Below are positions 26,876 through 37,890 of a stretch of 39,957 nucleotides of DNA, piece after piece. Position numbers and translations under genes: made by a program. This DNA comes from Acidobacteriota bacterium (GTDB lineage: Bacteria; Acidobacteriota; Blastocatellia; Pyrinomonadales; Pyrinomonadaceae), in NCBI GenBank assembly GCA_020200155.1, contig JAIVJG010000206.1:1-39957 (forward strand). The letters are read 5' to 3'. The notes under the pieces are model-generated. The model worked only from the letters and a program-made list of their open reading frames with translations. It did not search any database and was not told the DNA's origin. Position 1 is the first letter of the stretch. Every line of letters starts with the position of its first letter.

Positions 26876-28058
26876 GATTTCTTCACCTCTAAAACTTCTC
26901 CGCTAATCGCGCCGGTCAGGCGCTTGAAGCGGTCGCCGAAGCCGAGCTTGTTGCGGTTCGTGTTTCCGCCCAGCACGACTTCAAAATTCTGCGGCCCGCG
27001 CTCCTCGACGAGCGCCCAGACGCGCTGGTGTGAGAAGAAGAAGACCGCGCCGAGCGTCATCGCCAGCATCAGGAAGCCGACGTAGACCACGGGCGAGCCG
27101 GGGTCTTTCTGAATCGAGAGAACGTGTGCCAGAGGCACTTTCTCGTAATCAACCAGCCGCCATGTGTAGCCGGCGACCGGCTTCTTCGCGATGGGCGCGC
27201 GTTCGGCCATATCCGGCGAGAAGGCGAAAGCCTTGACGGCCTCGCCCCCCGGCGGGTGAATTAAAAGTGTCGCCGCCGGGTTGGTATAGACGCTCCGCTC
27301 CGTCTCCACCTGCTCGGAGCCGAGGCTGAACTGCGCGTTGAAATCCATGAAGTCAATCCGCGTCCCGTCGGGCAGCGTCGCGGAGCCTGCGCGCGGGATG
27401 TTCACGTCCTGCGGCGCGCCGCCGCTCTCAGGCGTGACGCGGAGCGTGATGCTGCGAGCCTTGCCGTCGGCGATGAAGCTCGCCTGAAACAAACGATAGC
27501 CGTGATAGTCGTATGGCGCGTTCAGATGAATCAGCGCCTCCTGTTCGCCGTAGGCAGAGTCTTTGATCTTGACGCGGGTCAGCCAGTCGAGCGTGTTGTC
27601 CGCAGTGATCGGGCCTTCCTTCTTGATGAGCTTTTGCTGTATGTCCGTGCATTCGACGGTGAACGGAAGCGGCGTGACGGACTTCGCGATCTTGTCCACG
27701 TCGTTAACGACCTCCGTCATCTCGCTCGGTCAATCGAGGCGAGGATGATATTGAGCGAGAGGACGAGCAGCAGCACGTTGAAGTACCAAACGTGGTAGAT
27801 GTCGAAGAAGCCGAGCTTGCCGAACAGGAGCTTTGTCGCGGGCGTCAGTTGAGCGTAATACTTGTCGAAGCCCTCGACCGATTGCTGCATGACGAGCATG
27901 CCGATCATCGAGCCGATGACGAGCAGCACGAGCAGCGTGACGCCGAAGCGTACGGAACTGAGCAGGTTCAGCGTCCGCGTGATGAAAGAGGGCGATTCCG
28001 CTTTCGCGCTCCCCTGCTGCACGCCAATCTCACTTTTAGTTTCTTCTATTGCCGACAT
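26872..28058 (-). pseudogene. resB: Cytochrome c biogenesis protein ResB/Ccs1, disrupted (internal segment missing)
   Basis: ORF 27717-28214 gives ResB N-terminus (SSVRFGVTLLVLLVIGSMIGMLVMQ...YHVWYFNVLLLVLSLNIILASIDR); ORF 26872-27720 gives the periplasmic/C-terminal part (VDYEKVPLAHVLSIQKDPGSPVVYVGFLMLAMTLGAVFFFSHQRVWALVEE); the intervening third-TM/His region is absent; overlaps ccsA start by 4 nt. Confidence 0.8.
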
Positions 28059-28363
28059 TATTTTGATGAGTGACGGAGAGCCGTCTGAACCGGGCAGCAC
28101 GACATTGGATGAACAAACGCCCGACGTGATGCCACGCGCCTCTTGAAGTAAGACACATGATAGCCGAACGCGCCCTGCCCGGCAACCTGCTTGCCCGCAC
28201 TTGCACAGTGGCACGGAATTGCCCTTTTGATACTTGCTTCATCGTTATTTCCATGTTTCTCCGGCGTTCTCCAACCTTCTCATGCAGCCTCCCGGCTTCA
28301 AATGCCTGCCCCGTGTTGTTATGATTTCCGGGCGTTCAGTTTGTTGAATCATTCCGGCTCTCT

Positions 28364-29110
28364 ATGTCAAAAAATATTCTTCTTTGCAGTCTCGGCATCA
28401 TCCTCGGTTTCGTGATCGGCTTTTTCATCGCCAACGCCGTCACGCGCCCCGGCACGCCCGTCGCCCGTGCGCGTTCCGCTTCAAACGACTCGGCGGGGCC
28501 GCTCGATCCAGAGCAATCCGCCGGCGCTCTCCCACCCGGACATCCGGACATCAACGGCGCGGGCGGCGCGGACGACGAAGGCGGGAGCGCCGCCGCCAGT
28601 TCAGCCGAAGCGCAGGCCGCGATGGACAAGGCTGACCGCAGCCCACAGGATTTCGACGCGCAGATCGCCGCCGGCGATGAGTTTTACTCGTCGCGTGATT
28701 ACGGGAAAAGCGCGCTCTATTTCGACCGCGCGCTTGCGCTCAAGCCGAAAGATTTCGCGGCGCTCGTGGGGATGGCGAACACAAAGTACGACGCCAATGA
28801 TTTCGTGGGAGCTGCGAGTTATTACGAGCGCGCACTCGCAATCAAACCTGACGACCCGGACGTGCGGACGGATTACGGCAACACCTTCTTCAACCGCGTC
28901 CCGCCAGACTATGACCGCGCCATCGCCGAATATCGCAAGTCCGTCGCGATTGACCCGAACCACGCCAAGACTTGGAAGAACATCGCCGCCGCCGCGCTGC
29001 TCAAGCGAGACAAGACGACCGCCAGCGACGCCCTCAAGCATCTCGAAGACATCGCCCCGCAAAGCCCAGAACTACCGGAACTGCGACAAAGCGTCGAGAA
29101 ACTGCCCTGA
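28364..29110 (+). CDS. TPR-repeat protein with N-terminal TM helix (paralogue of 24404-25174)
   Basis: MSKNILLCSLGIILGFVIGFFIANAV; TPRs SALYFDRALALKPKDFAALVGMANTKYDANDFVGAASYYERALAIKPDDPDVRTDYGNTFF. Confidence 0.85.
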   Translation: MSKNILLCSLGIILGFVIGFFIANAVTRPGTPVARARSASNDSAGPLDPEQSAGALPPGHPDINGAGGADDEGGSAAASSAEAQAAMDKADRSPQDFDAQIAAGDEFYSSRDYGKSALYFDRALALKPKDFAALVGMANTKYDANDFVGAASYYERALAIKPDDPDVRTDYGNTFFNRVPPDYDRAIAEYRKSVAIDPNHAKTWKNIAAAALLKRDKTTASDALKHLEDIAPQSPELPELRQSVEKLP

Positions 29111-31118
29111 GCGGACGGGCGGCGATGCTTCCAACGAGTTCGCCGTTTTTGTAGAGCGGGATGCTGCCGGCGAATATCTGTATGCCGTTCGCCAGTTGAG
29201 GAATCGTCGAGCAGCGCACGTTAGCCCCGCCGATGGCCGCGAGTAAATTCGCCTTAATCAAATCGAGTTGCAGTCCCGTGTTGAAGACGCTCCACTCGGA
29301 AATTTCCGTGCTGAAAGGGCCGGCGGGATTCGGGTTGAGGCCGTCGGGGTAGAACGGCCTGTGCAGGAATCCGACAGCGCGGTCGGAGAACGCCACAGCG
29401 CCGTCGAGCATGAGACGGTCGCTGTTCGCGCGGTCAACGTAACTGCCCATCCCGGCCCCGCGCAACAGCGTCGCCGCGTTGCGATTTGTGAAGAAGGCCG
29501 CCGTGCGCGCTTTCTGCACAGACACGTCGAAGCCGAAGACCGGCGCATCCGTCGTGCGGAAGATTCCCAGAACGATTCCGTCCGCATCCACGACGGCGAT
29601 GCTGACGCGCGCCTGGCTGCCGAGCGGCTGCCGGATTGCGGCGCGGGTTATTTCCGCCTGCTGTGCCGCCTGCGCGATGATGCGCCCCACGTCCGCCGTC
29701 GTCAGCGAGTTCGGCGATACCGAGGCGCTGCCGTTGAAGGGAAAGAAGCGCGTGTCAATCGCACCGCTGACGCCGCCGACCGACGCGGGCACGAATGACG
29801 AAGGCTGCGCGCCTTGAATCGGGTAAGACGAATTGACCGCGCCGGGCAGACCGGCGAAAGGCAACGTGGACGGGCGCGGCGCGTCCGTGTCCGTCACGCT
29901 GAGATATGCGAGGCGGACGCCGCCCACCAGTATGTTGTCGCCGCGAATGAGCGACGGCGGCTCGAATCCACGCGCGGCGGCGACGGCGATTTGTTCCTCG
30001 AAGGGCTTGTCAAAATCAGCAGGGTCTTTATCCAACGCGTAAACGCCGTCGCCCTCAATGCCGACGCCGCCCACCGCGACGCCGTTTTTGTAGAGCGGCG
30101 AACTGCCGGGGTCAGCCGAGAGGCCGAGCGGCAACGACGGCTTCTTGATGTCGCCGCATGGCAGCGAAGAAAACTGCACGCCGAAGAGAGGGCCGCCCGG
30201 TTGAAAGTCCACGCGCGGCGGAAAGTGTTCCTGAATGATGAAGCCTGCGGTGCGCGTCGTGAAGGCGTTGCCGCCGGTGCTGAAGAGGCTGGCCGTGCCC
30301 GCCTTCGAGATGGCCGCCAGCGACGCAGGGACGCTCAGGCCTTCCAACCCGCGCCCCGGTTGGCCGCCGCCGCGTATCTGCGTCGTGGCTGCCGCGCCGT
30401 TCATGTCGAAGACGCCGAGCACGTTTCCTTCCCTGTCCGTCACCGCCACCGTCACCGCGCGATTGAGCGCGACGGCGGCGGAGACGGCCTGCGCGATCAC
30501 GGCCTGAACTTCGACGGTCGTCAGATTCCCGGCGGTGTCGGGGTTGGTGTTCGGCGTCGGCGAGACAACAGCAGCCGGGGCCGGCGTCGGCACGGCCCCG
30601 CTGTCGTCCGGCAAGCCGCCGCCGACGTGGCCGATTCCAACGCGCACGCGATTGCTGGCGACACCTTGATAAGTCACACGCACCAACACATCCCCCACGT
30701 CGCCCAACTCATCATTGAGTTTGACGACGACCGAACTCATCCACTCCTGCCCCGGCACAGGCCCGACGTGCTCGACCGCGAGCGTGTAGATGCGATGCGC
30801 GCCGTCCTCCGCATCCGCAGTCACGCCGGAATAATCTCCTGCCGCGTCCAGTTGGAGGTTCATCGCGAAGAGCATCACGCGCGTGCGATTGTCCGCGCTC
30901 AAACGAACCGGAGAAGCAAGCGCGAACGGCTCGCGCAGGCGCGTCACCGAATCGAGCGCGACGGCGCGCGTCGTCGTCGTTTCGCTGAGCAGGACTGGTC
31001 TGTTGAATTGGGCGGACGCGGGCGGAGTGGGCGAACTCAATGCAAACGCCGGCAGGAGCGCGATGGCGGCATACAAGGCCAACCGATACCCGCGCAAAAG
31101 TGAAACGTGGCTGTTCAT
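29034..31118 (-). pseudogene. Secreted protein with two GlcG/HbpS-like (haem-binding protein family) domains; C-terminus apparently truncated
   Basis: LTTVEVQAVIAQAVSAAVALNRAVTVAVTDREGNVLGVFDMNGA and LTTADVGRIIAQAAQQAEITRAAIRQ..VSIAVVDADGIVLGIFRTTDAPVFGFDVSVQKARTAAFFT; GSIPLYKNGELVGSI then loses similarity to the first copy (SSPLYKNGVAVGGVGIEGDGV...). Confidence 0.7.
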
Positions 31119-31338
31119 GCAGATGATGCGACGGTCTTCGTCGAGCGTATGCGAAGGTTCGCGGCACAAATGTAGCACCTCCTTTTTCCGCGTCAAGTTT
31201 TTCCTTGCCGGTCGAATAAAGCTCGCGCGCACGGGCTTCGCGCACTCCGCTATCAATCCAGCCCGCGCGGGAATAATTTTATTGCCTCCGGTACATTCGC
31301 CGTGCTACAAGGCTCGTACCTTGCACCCGCGTGAACGA

Positions 31339-33594
31339 ATGACCCGAATCTTTCACAGAAGAAGGATGCGACCTACTTTTCTTCGACTGGAAGCGCCTAC
31401 GGCACGACGGTTGTCGCGGAGGCCGGGCGTGCCCTCACTCTCTTCAGGATTTCGCCTGCCGTGTCTGGCGCTTCTTCTTCTCCTCGTCTCCGCACCGTGC
31501 GTTTACGGACAGGGGCGTGGGCATCTGGCGGGTAAAGTCCGGGAACCCGGCGATGCGGCAACAACTCCGGCGGGCGGCGTTGAAGTCGTGGCCGTCAATC
31601 AAGTGAACGGGCGGATTTTTCGCGCACGCGCAAGGCCGGACGGCAGCTACGTCCTTGAACTTCCCGCAGGCGCGTACCGCGTGAGCCTCAAAGCTCCCGC
31701 GAAAGCTAATTTCGTGAGCGGCGGGAAGTACGGCCCGCTCGCACTGCCGCGCGGCGCATTCGTCGAAAACATCTCCGTCGAGGCGGGCAAGGAAACCGCG
31801 CTCGATATTCCACTGGCGAAGAGCGAGCCTCAACCCTCCGCTCAAACTGCGCGCGTCGTCCCGAAGGCCGCCGGGAATGAACGTCCGCTCGGCCACGCAG
31901 GCGCTTCGAGCGTCGAGACCGAAGCGCCGACGAGGGCTGGCCGCGTGCCCATGCGCGACCGCTGGCGAATTGGCTTTCCCGAATACGAACGCTACGGCAG
32001 CGTCGCCGCCGGGCGCGACATTCCTTTCAAGAAAGGCCACTGGTACGACCCCTACAACCAGAACGTCTTCAAAGGCGACTATCCGATCTTCGGCCAGCAC
32101 GTTTTTATGATCCTGTCCGGCGTCAGCAACACTGTCGTCCAGCAGCAGCGCACGCCCACGCCCTCGAACGTCAGCAGCGCACGCCCCGCGAGCGCCGAGT
32201 TCTTCGGCAAGCCGGAAGTCCTCGCCGCAAGCGAGCTTTTGCAGTTCACCTTCGAGATGTTCAGCGGCGACACCTCGTTCAAGCCTCGCTCATGGGCGAT
32301 TAAAATTTCGCCGACCTTCAGCATGCCGAACTACGTGCGCGCACGCGAGACCGGCATCGTCAACATTGACCCTCGTCGCGGCACTTCACGCACCGACACG
32401 CAATTCTCCCTCGAAGAAGCCTTCGCCGAAGTGAAGCTTGAAGACGTGAACGCGAACTACGATTTCATCTCCCTGCGCGCAGGCATACAGCCTTTCGTCT
32501 CGGACTTTCGCGGCTTCATCTACACCGACAACAACCTCGGCGTGCGCGTCTTCGGAGGCTTCGGCAACAATCGCTACCAATTCAACCTCGCCTACTTCGC
32601 GCAGCTTGAGAAGGACACGAACAGCGGCCTCAATCGTTTTCGTCGCCGGCGGCAAAACGTCTACGTCGCGAATATTTTTCGACAGGATTTTCTGGCGAAG
32701 GGCTACACGGGCCAGTTGAGCTTTCATTTCAACGACGACCGGCGCGGCGTCGAGTTCGACCGCAACGGCTTTCAGGTTCGTCCCGCCGTCATCGGCGACG
32801 CGCGGCCACACTCCATCAAAGTCGGCTATCTCGGATTTTCAGGCGACGGCCACGTCGGGCGTCTGAACCTTTCCAACTCTTACTACTTCGCGCTCGGCAG
32901 CGATTCGCGCAACCCCGTTGCCGGTCGCAGCACGCGCGTCCGTTCGCACATGGCCGCCGTCGAGGCTTCCGTTGATAAAGACTTCATGCGCTTGCGCGGT
33001 TCGTTCTTCTTCGCCTCCGGCGACAGGAATCCGACCGACGGCAAAGCGACGGGCTTCGACTCCATCCTCGACGATCCGAACTTCGCCGGCGGGCAGTTCT
33101 CTTTCTGGAATCGCGTCGGCATCCCGCTCGCCGGAACCAACGTCGGACTGGTGCAGCCGCTCAGCCTTCTTCCAAGTTTACGCAGCAGCAAAATTCAGGG
33201 ACAGGCCAACTTCGTCAATCCCGGCATACTGATCTACAACGCCGGCTTCGACATCGAAGTCACGCAGCGCGTCAAAGCCGTCTTCAATTTTAACCACCTG
33301 CGCTTTCATCGCACCGAGCCGCTTGAGTACGTGCTGTTTCAGAATCACATCCGTCACGACATAGGGCAGGACTTCAGCCTTGGCATCGCATACAGGCCGT
33401 TGCTCATCAACAACGTCACGCTGACCTTCGGCGCTTCGACGCTCAGTCCGGGGCGCGGCTTCCGCGACATCTACACAGATCGAACGCGCAACTGCCCGCC
33501 GAACGTCCGCGACTTCTGCGCGCCCGATGGAATTGTCATTGATCCGAAGAAACCTTTGTACGCGCTTTTCGCGCAGGCCAGATTTGTTTTTTAG
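31339..33594 (+). CDS. Outer-membrane beta-barrel protein with N-terminal carboxypeptidase-regulatory-like domain
   Basis: Signal peptide (LALLLLLVSAPCVYGQ); CRD-like PDGSYVLELPAGAYRVSLKAPA; alternating barrel strands in the C-terminal part, terminal ALFAQARFVF (C-terminal Phe). Confidence 0.78.
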   Translation: MTRIFHRRRMRPTFLRLEAPTARRLSRRPGVPSLSSGFRLPCLALLLLLVSAPCVYGQGRGHLAGKVREPGDAATTPAGGVEVVAVNQVNGRIFRARARPDGSYVLELPAGAYRVSLKAPAKANFVSGGKYGPLALPRGAFVENISVEAGKETALDIPLAKSEPQPSAQTARVVPKAAGNERPLGHAGASSVETEAPTRAGRVPMRDRWRIGFPEYERYGSVAAGRDIPFKKGHWYDPYNQNVFKGDYPIFGQHVFMILSGVSNTVVQQQRTPTPSNVSSARPASAEFFGKPEVLAASELLQFTFEMFSGDTSFKPRSWAIKISPTFSMPNYVRARETGIVNIDPRRGTSRTDTQFSLEEAFAEVKLEDVNANYDFISLRAGIQPFVSDFRGFIYTDNNLGVRVFGGFGNNRYQFNLAYFAQLEKDTNSGLNRFRRRRQNVYVANIFRQDFLAKGYTGQLSFHFNDDRRGVEFDRNGFQVRPAVIGDARPHSIKVGYLGFSGDGHVGRLNLSNSYYFALGSDSRNPVAGRSTRVRSHMAAVEASVDKDFMRLRGSFFFASGDRNPTDGKATGFDSILDDPNFAGGQFSFWNRVGIPLAGTNVGLVQPLSLLPSLRSSKIQGQANFVNPGILIYNAGFDIEVTQRVKAVFNFNHLRFHRTEPLEYVLFQNHIRHDIGQDFSLGIAYRPLLINNVTLTFGASTLSPGRGFRDIYTDRTRNCPPNVRDFCAPDGIVIDPKKPLYALFAQARFVF

Positions 33595-36500
33595 ATGAAC
33601 ACCATGCAGCCACACGGACGGAAGGCGCGAAGAGAAAGAGTTGGAGACTGGATGCGACGGTTTAATTACATCGAAAGCGTCAAGCTTTTCTTTTTCCTCT
33701 CGGCTCTCTGCGCCGTGCTCGCGCTGAATCTGAACGGTGCCGGCTTCGCCGCCGGGAGCGACGAGGCGAAGCCTGCCCGGACGAGTGAGAAGAGTTTCAG
33801 CACAATAGCGCGGTCGCCGCTTGAGCCGGTCGCCGCGCACTCTCGCCGCACGCAAGCGCCCAGCGCCGGTGCGTCTCAGGCACGCGCGAACGAGCCGCAG
33901 GCGGAAGGCTGCATCAGTTGCCACGGGCAGACCGAGCCGATGCACAGGACGCGCGACGGCAAGCTCAAAGATGACGGCACGGATGCTCAGAATCTGACCT
34001 GCACGTCGTGCCACGGCGGCAATCCTTTCGCGCGGATTGACGGAGCGGCAGGGACGGCAAGTATTCGAGCGCCAATCCTGAGCGCACCAACGCACTGCTC
34101 GCCGCAGAGAGCCGCGAGTTCGTCCGCTTCGTCAACCCCGGCGACCTGCGCGTCGCAGACCTGACGTGCAGCTCAAACGGCTGCCACGTCAGCGAAGTGC
34201 GTGCCGCGTCGAGCAGCATGATGCGGCACGGCGCGATGCTCTGGGGCGCGGCGCTCTACAATAACGGCGGCTACCCTCTGAAGGATACGCGCTTCGGCGA
34301 GAGCTACGGCGAAGCGACGGGTGCGCCCGAAAGAATCATCCAGATGCCGCAGCCTTCTCCCGCCACGCGACGCTGGATGGGCGTGCTCGATTTCCTCGAT
34401 CCGCTGCCGCGTTGGGAAATCTCGCAGCCCGGCAACGTCCTGCGCGTCTTCGAGCGCGGCGGCAAGCGACGACTCGAAGTCGGTTTGCCCGACCGCGAAG
34501 AAGAACCCGGCAAGCCGGACAAGGGCTTGAGCGCACGCGGCTTCGGCACGCTGCAACGCACAGACCCCGTCTACCTCGGCATCCAAAAGACGCGCCTGCT
34601 CGACCCGACGCTCAACTTCCTCGGCACGAACGACCACGCCGGAGATTACCGCTCGTCCGGCTGCACGGCCTGCCACGTCGTCTACGCCAACGATACGAGC
34701 GTTATCCATTCGAGTCCGGTCTGGGCGCAGTTCGGCAACCGCGGGACGACCGCGACCGGCGATGAGCAACTCAAAGTAAAGAAAGATGAGCCGGGGCATC
34801 CCATCCGTCACCAGTTCACCAACCAGATTCCCACTTCGCAGTGCATGACCTGCCACATGCATCCCGGCACGAACATGTTGGCGACTTTTCTTGGGCTGAC
34901 TTGGTGGGATAACGAGACAGATGCGAAAGCGGCGGGCATGTATCCACATAAGCAACGCGATATTTCTTCCGAGGAAGAATACGCAAAACTTGATCGCAAC
35001 CCGGAGGGCGCGTCTGTGCGCGGCAACTGGTCGAATCCTGATTTTCTCAGGAAGACCGGCACCGGAGAAATTAACGCGAAGATGGAGCGCACGCAGTTCG
35101 CGGATTTTCACGGCCACGGCTGGCTCTACCGCGCGGTCTTCAGGAAAGACAGGGAAGGCCACCTGCTCGACACGAACGGCGACCGCGTGAAGGATGCGAG
35201 CGCGTCGAAACTCAAAGAGGCTGTCGAGTATCGAGACACGGACAACGACGACGCGACCGGCCCGCAGCCCGGCGTGCCCGTCCATCTCAAAGACATACAT
35301 CTTGAGAAGGGTATGCACTGCGTTGACTGCCACTTCCAACAGGACGCGCACGGCAACGGCATTCTCTACAACGAGCCGCGCGCCGCCATTGAGATTGACT
35401 GCATAGACTGTCACGGCACGATCAGTGCGCCCGCCACGCTCGTCACCTCCGGCCCGGCCTCCGGCCTCAATCTCGCAGACCCATCGGAGGGTCAGAGCGA
35501 GAGGGACGGCAACTATCAAAAAGGCAAGGGCCGAAATCTCGCCAGCGTCCGCGAGTTGAAAACTCCTTTCACGCGCATGAGCGGCGGGCGCGCCGTGCCC
35601 ATTCCCGTCTTCCAGAGAATCGAAAGAGATGTGGATAAACAGGACTCCACGGGAAAACAGGTGAAACTCCACGCGGGCGACATTATCCAAAACTCTCTGA
35701 TCGAGCCGGGGCGCTGGTGGCGCGTCAAGCAGACAGCCTACACTGTCACAAAGACGCAGGGGCACGAGCAGGATTACAACTGGCGCTCGGCCTACGCCAA
35801 GACCGTCCGCATCAATGACGACAAGATGGAAACGTGGGGCGACGTGCCCGCCGACGAGCGCAAACTCGCGCACGACAACAGCCGCATGACCTGCTATGCC
35901 TGCCACTCTTCGTGGATGACGAGCTGCTTCGGCTGCCATCTCTCGATGCGCGCCAACGCAAAGATGCCCAACCGCCATAACGAGGGCGATCTTTCGCGCA
36001 ACTTCACCACGTACAACTATCAAGTGCTGCGCGACGACGTGTTCATGCTCGGCGTGGACGGCACCGTCACGGGCCACCGCATCGCGCCCGTGCGCTCGTC
36101 TTCCGCCGTCATCGTCAGCTCGCAAAATCAAAACCGCGAGTGGATTTACTCGCAGCAGCAAACCGTCTCAGCCGAAGGCTTCGCCGGGCAGGCTTTCAAC
36201 ACGCACGTCCCTCACACCGTCCGCGCGAAGGAGACGAAGACCTGCGCGGACTGCCACGTCTCCGAAAAGAAAGACAACAACGCCTGGATGGCGCAGATGC
36301 TTTTGCAGGGCACGAACTTCGTCAACTTCATGGGCCGCTACGTCTACGTCGCAGCCGGCGACGCGCTCGAAGCCGTCCCCGTCACGGAGCACGAAGAGCC
36401 GCAGGCCGTCTTCGGCAGCACGCTTCACGAAGTCGCCTATCCCGACAACTTCGCCGCCTTCGCCCGTCGCGGGCGCGAGTTGAAAGATTCATACGAGCAC

Positions 36501-37811
36501 GCCGGCAATCCGAAGGTGCTGGGAGTGCAACTGCGCGGTGAGTACGTTTGCGTGGCGGCAGGCGAAGGCGGCCTGCGCGTCTACGATGTCGCGCAGATTG
36601 ACCACAAGGGATTCTCCGAACGCATCACGACCGCGCCCGTCTCACGCTTCGGCCAAAAGTTTTGGGTAGACACAAAGTACGCTACCGCCGTCGCCGCGCC
36701 CTCGACGTTGGCGATTGACCCTGCGCGCCATCGTCTGACGGGCGACGGCAGATCAATTGATCCGGCGGAGGCGAAGCGCCTGTGGGACGCGTGGGAGAAA
36801 CTCCCCGCACAGGAGCGCGCGAGGAAGCCCGCGCCGCTCATCAACGAAGAGCAGCCGGTTCACCCGCTCTACGCATATCTCTACGTGGTGGATAAGTACG
36901 AAGGCTTGATTCTCGTCAACGCCGCGACGCTTCTGGACGGCGACCCGCTCAATAATTATCTGAAACGCGCCCTGACTTTTAATCCAGACGGCGTGCTCAA
37001 CGATGCCAACAACATCACCATCGCGGGCACGCGCGCATACATCACGACGAGCAGAGAGCTTGTCGTCGTCAACCTCGACGACCCGCTCAACCCGCGCATC
37101 GAAGCACGCATCGGCGCTCCCGAACTGAAGCGTCCCAACTCCGTCGCCGTCCAGTTCAGGTACGGCTTCGTCACGGACGAGGAAGGTCTGAAGGTGATAG
37201 ACCTGACCGATCCCGCACGCGCCTTCGTCGTCCGTGACGCGCACGTTCCACTCGCGCACGCGCGCGACGTGTACGTGGCGCGCACCTACGCATACGTGGC
37301 AAACGGGCCGGACGGCATCGCGATTGTTGATGTCAAACAGCCTGAGAGTTTGCGCCTCTACCAGAACTTCAACGCCGGAGGTGAATTGAACGACACGCGC
37401 CAGATAAAAGTGGCGATGACCAACGCCAGCCTCTTCGCCTACGTCGCCGACGGCAAAAACGGCCTCCGCATCCTTCAGTTGACCTCGCCGGAGACGATGC
37501 CGACCTACGCAGGATTCAGCCCTGCCCCCGAACCAAAACTGATCGCCACCTTCCGCACGCGCGGCGCGGCGCTCGCCGTCTCGAAAGGTCTCGACCGCGA
37601 CCGCGCGGTGGATGAGAGCGGCAACCAGTTGGCCGTCTTCGGGCGGCGCGGCGCGCGTCCATTCAACTTTGAAGAGATGCAACGCCTCTTCCTGCTCGAC
37701 GGAAAACTCCGCACCGTGCTCGACGTGGATGAGTTGAAAGAACCGCCTCCGCGTCTTCGCAACCCGACAACTGCGGCCACGAATGCGGCGAAGGTTGCAG
37801 GCCGGGATTAA
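33595..37811 (+). pseudogene. Large multihaem c-type cytochrome with C-terminal LVIVD/beta-propeller-like repeats, frameshifted near N-terminus
   Basis: Frame 1 (33595-34164): signal, CISCH, CTSCH. Other frame upstream of 34197: [44 protein letters not shown], then CTACH, CMTCH, CVDCH, CIDCH, CYACH, CFGCH, CADCH, then repeats [88 protein letters not shown]. Confidence 0.85.
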
Positions 37812-37890
37812 AGTTGGATTCTGATAGGAAACTCTGTGCTGATCGCTCGCGGCGGCTGAATGCGTGCGCGGGATTGAATGTTTGCACGTT

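Noticed and set aside
29814-31103. 429-aa plus-strand ORF opposite the GlcG-like gene
   Set aside because: Arg/His-rich antisense translation typical of GC-rich DNA
34173-36161. 662-aa minus-strand ORF antisense to the LVIVD cytochrome
   Set aside because: High-GC antisense shadow ORF; the plus strand carries clear haem motifs and the antisense protein has low-complexity composition and no domain
2009-37811. Programmed ribosomal frameshifting as explanation of the split genes
   Set aside because: No slippery heptamer plus downstream structure recognised at the junctions, and three of the seven cases appear to lack sequence, which frameshifting cannot explain
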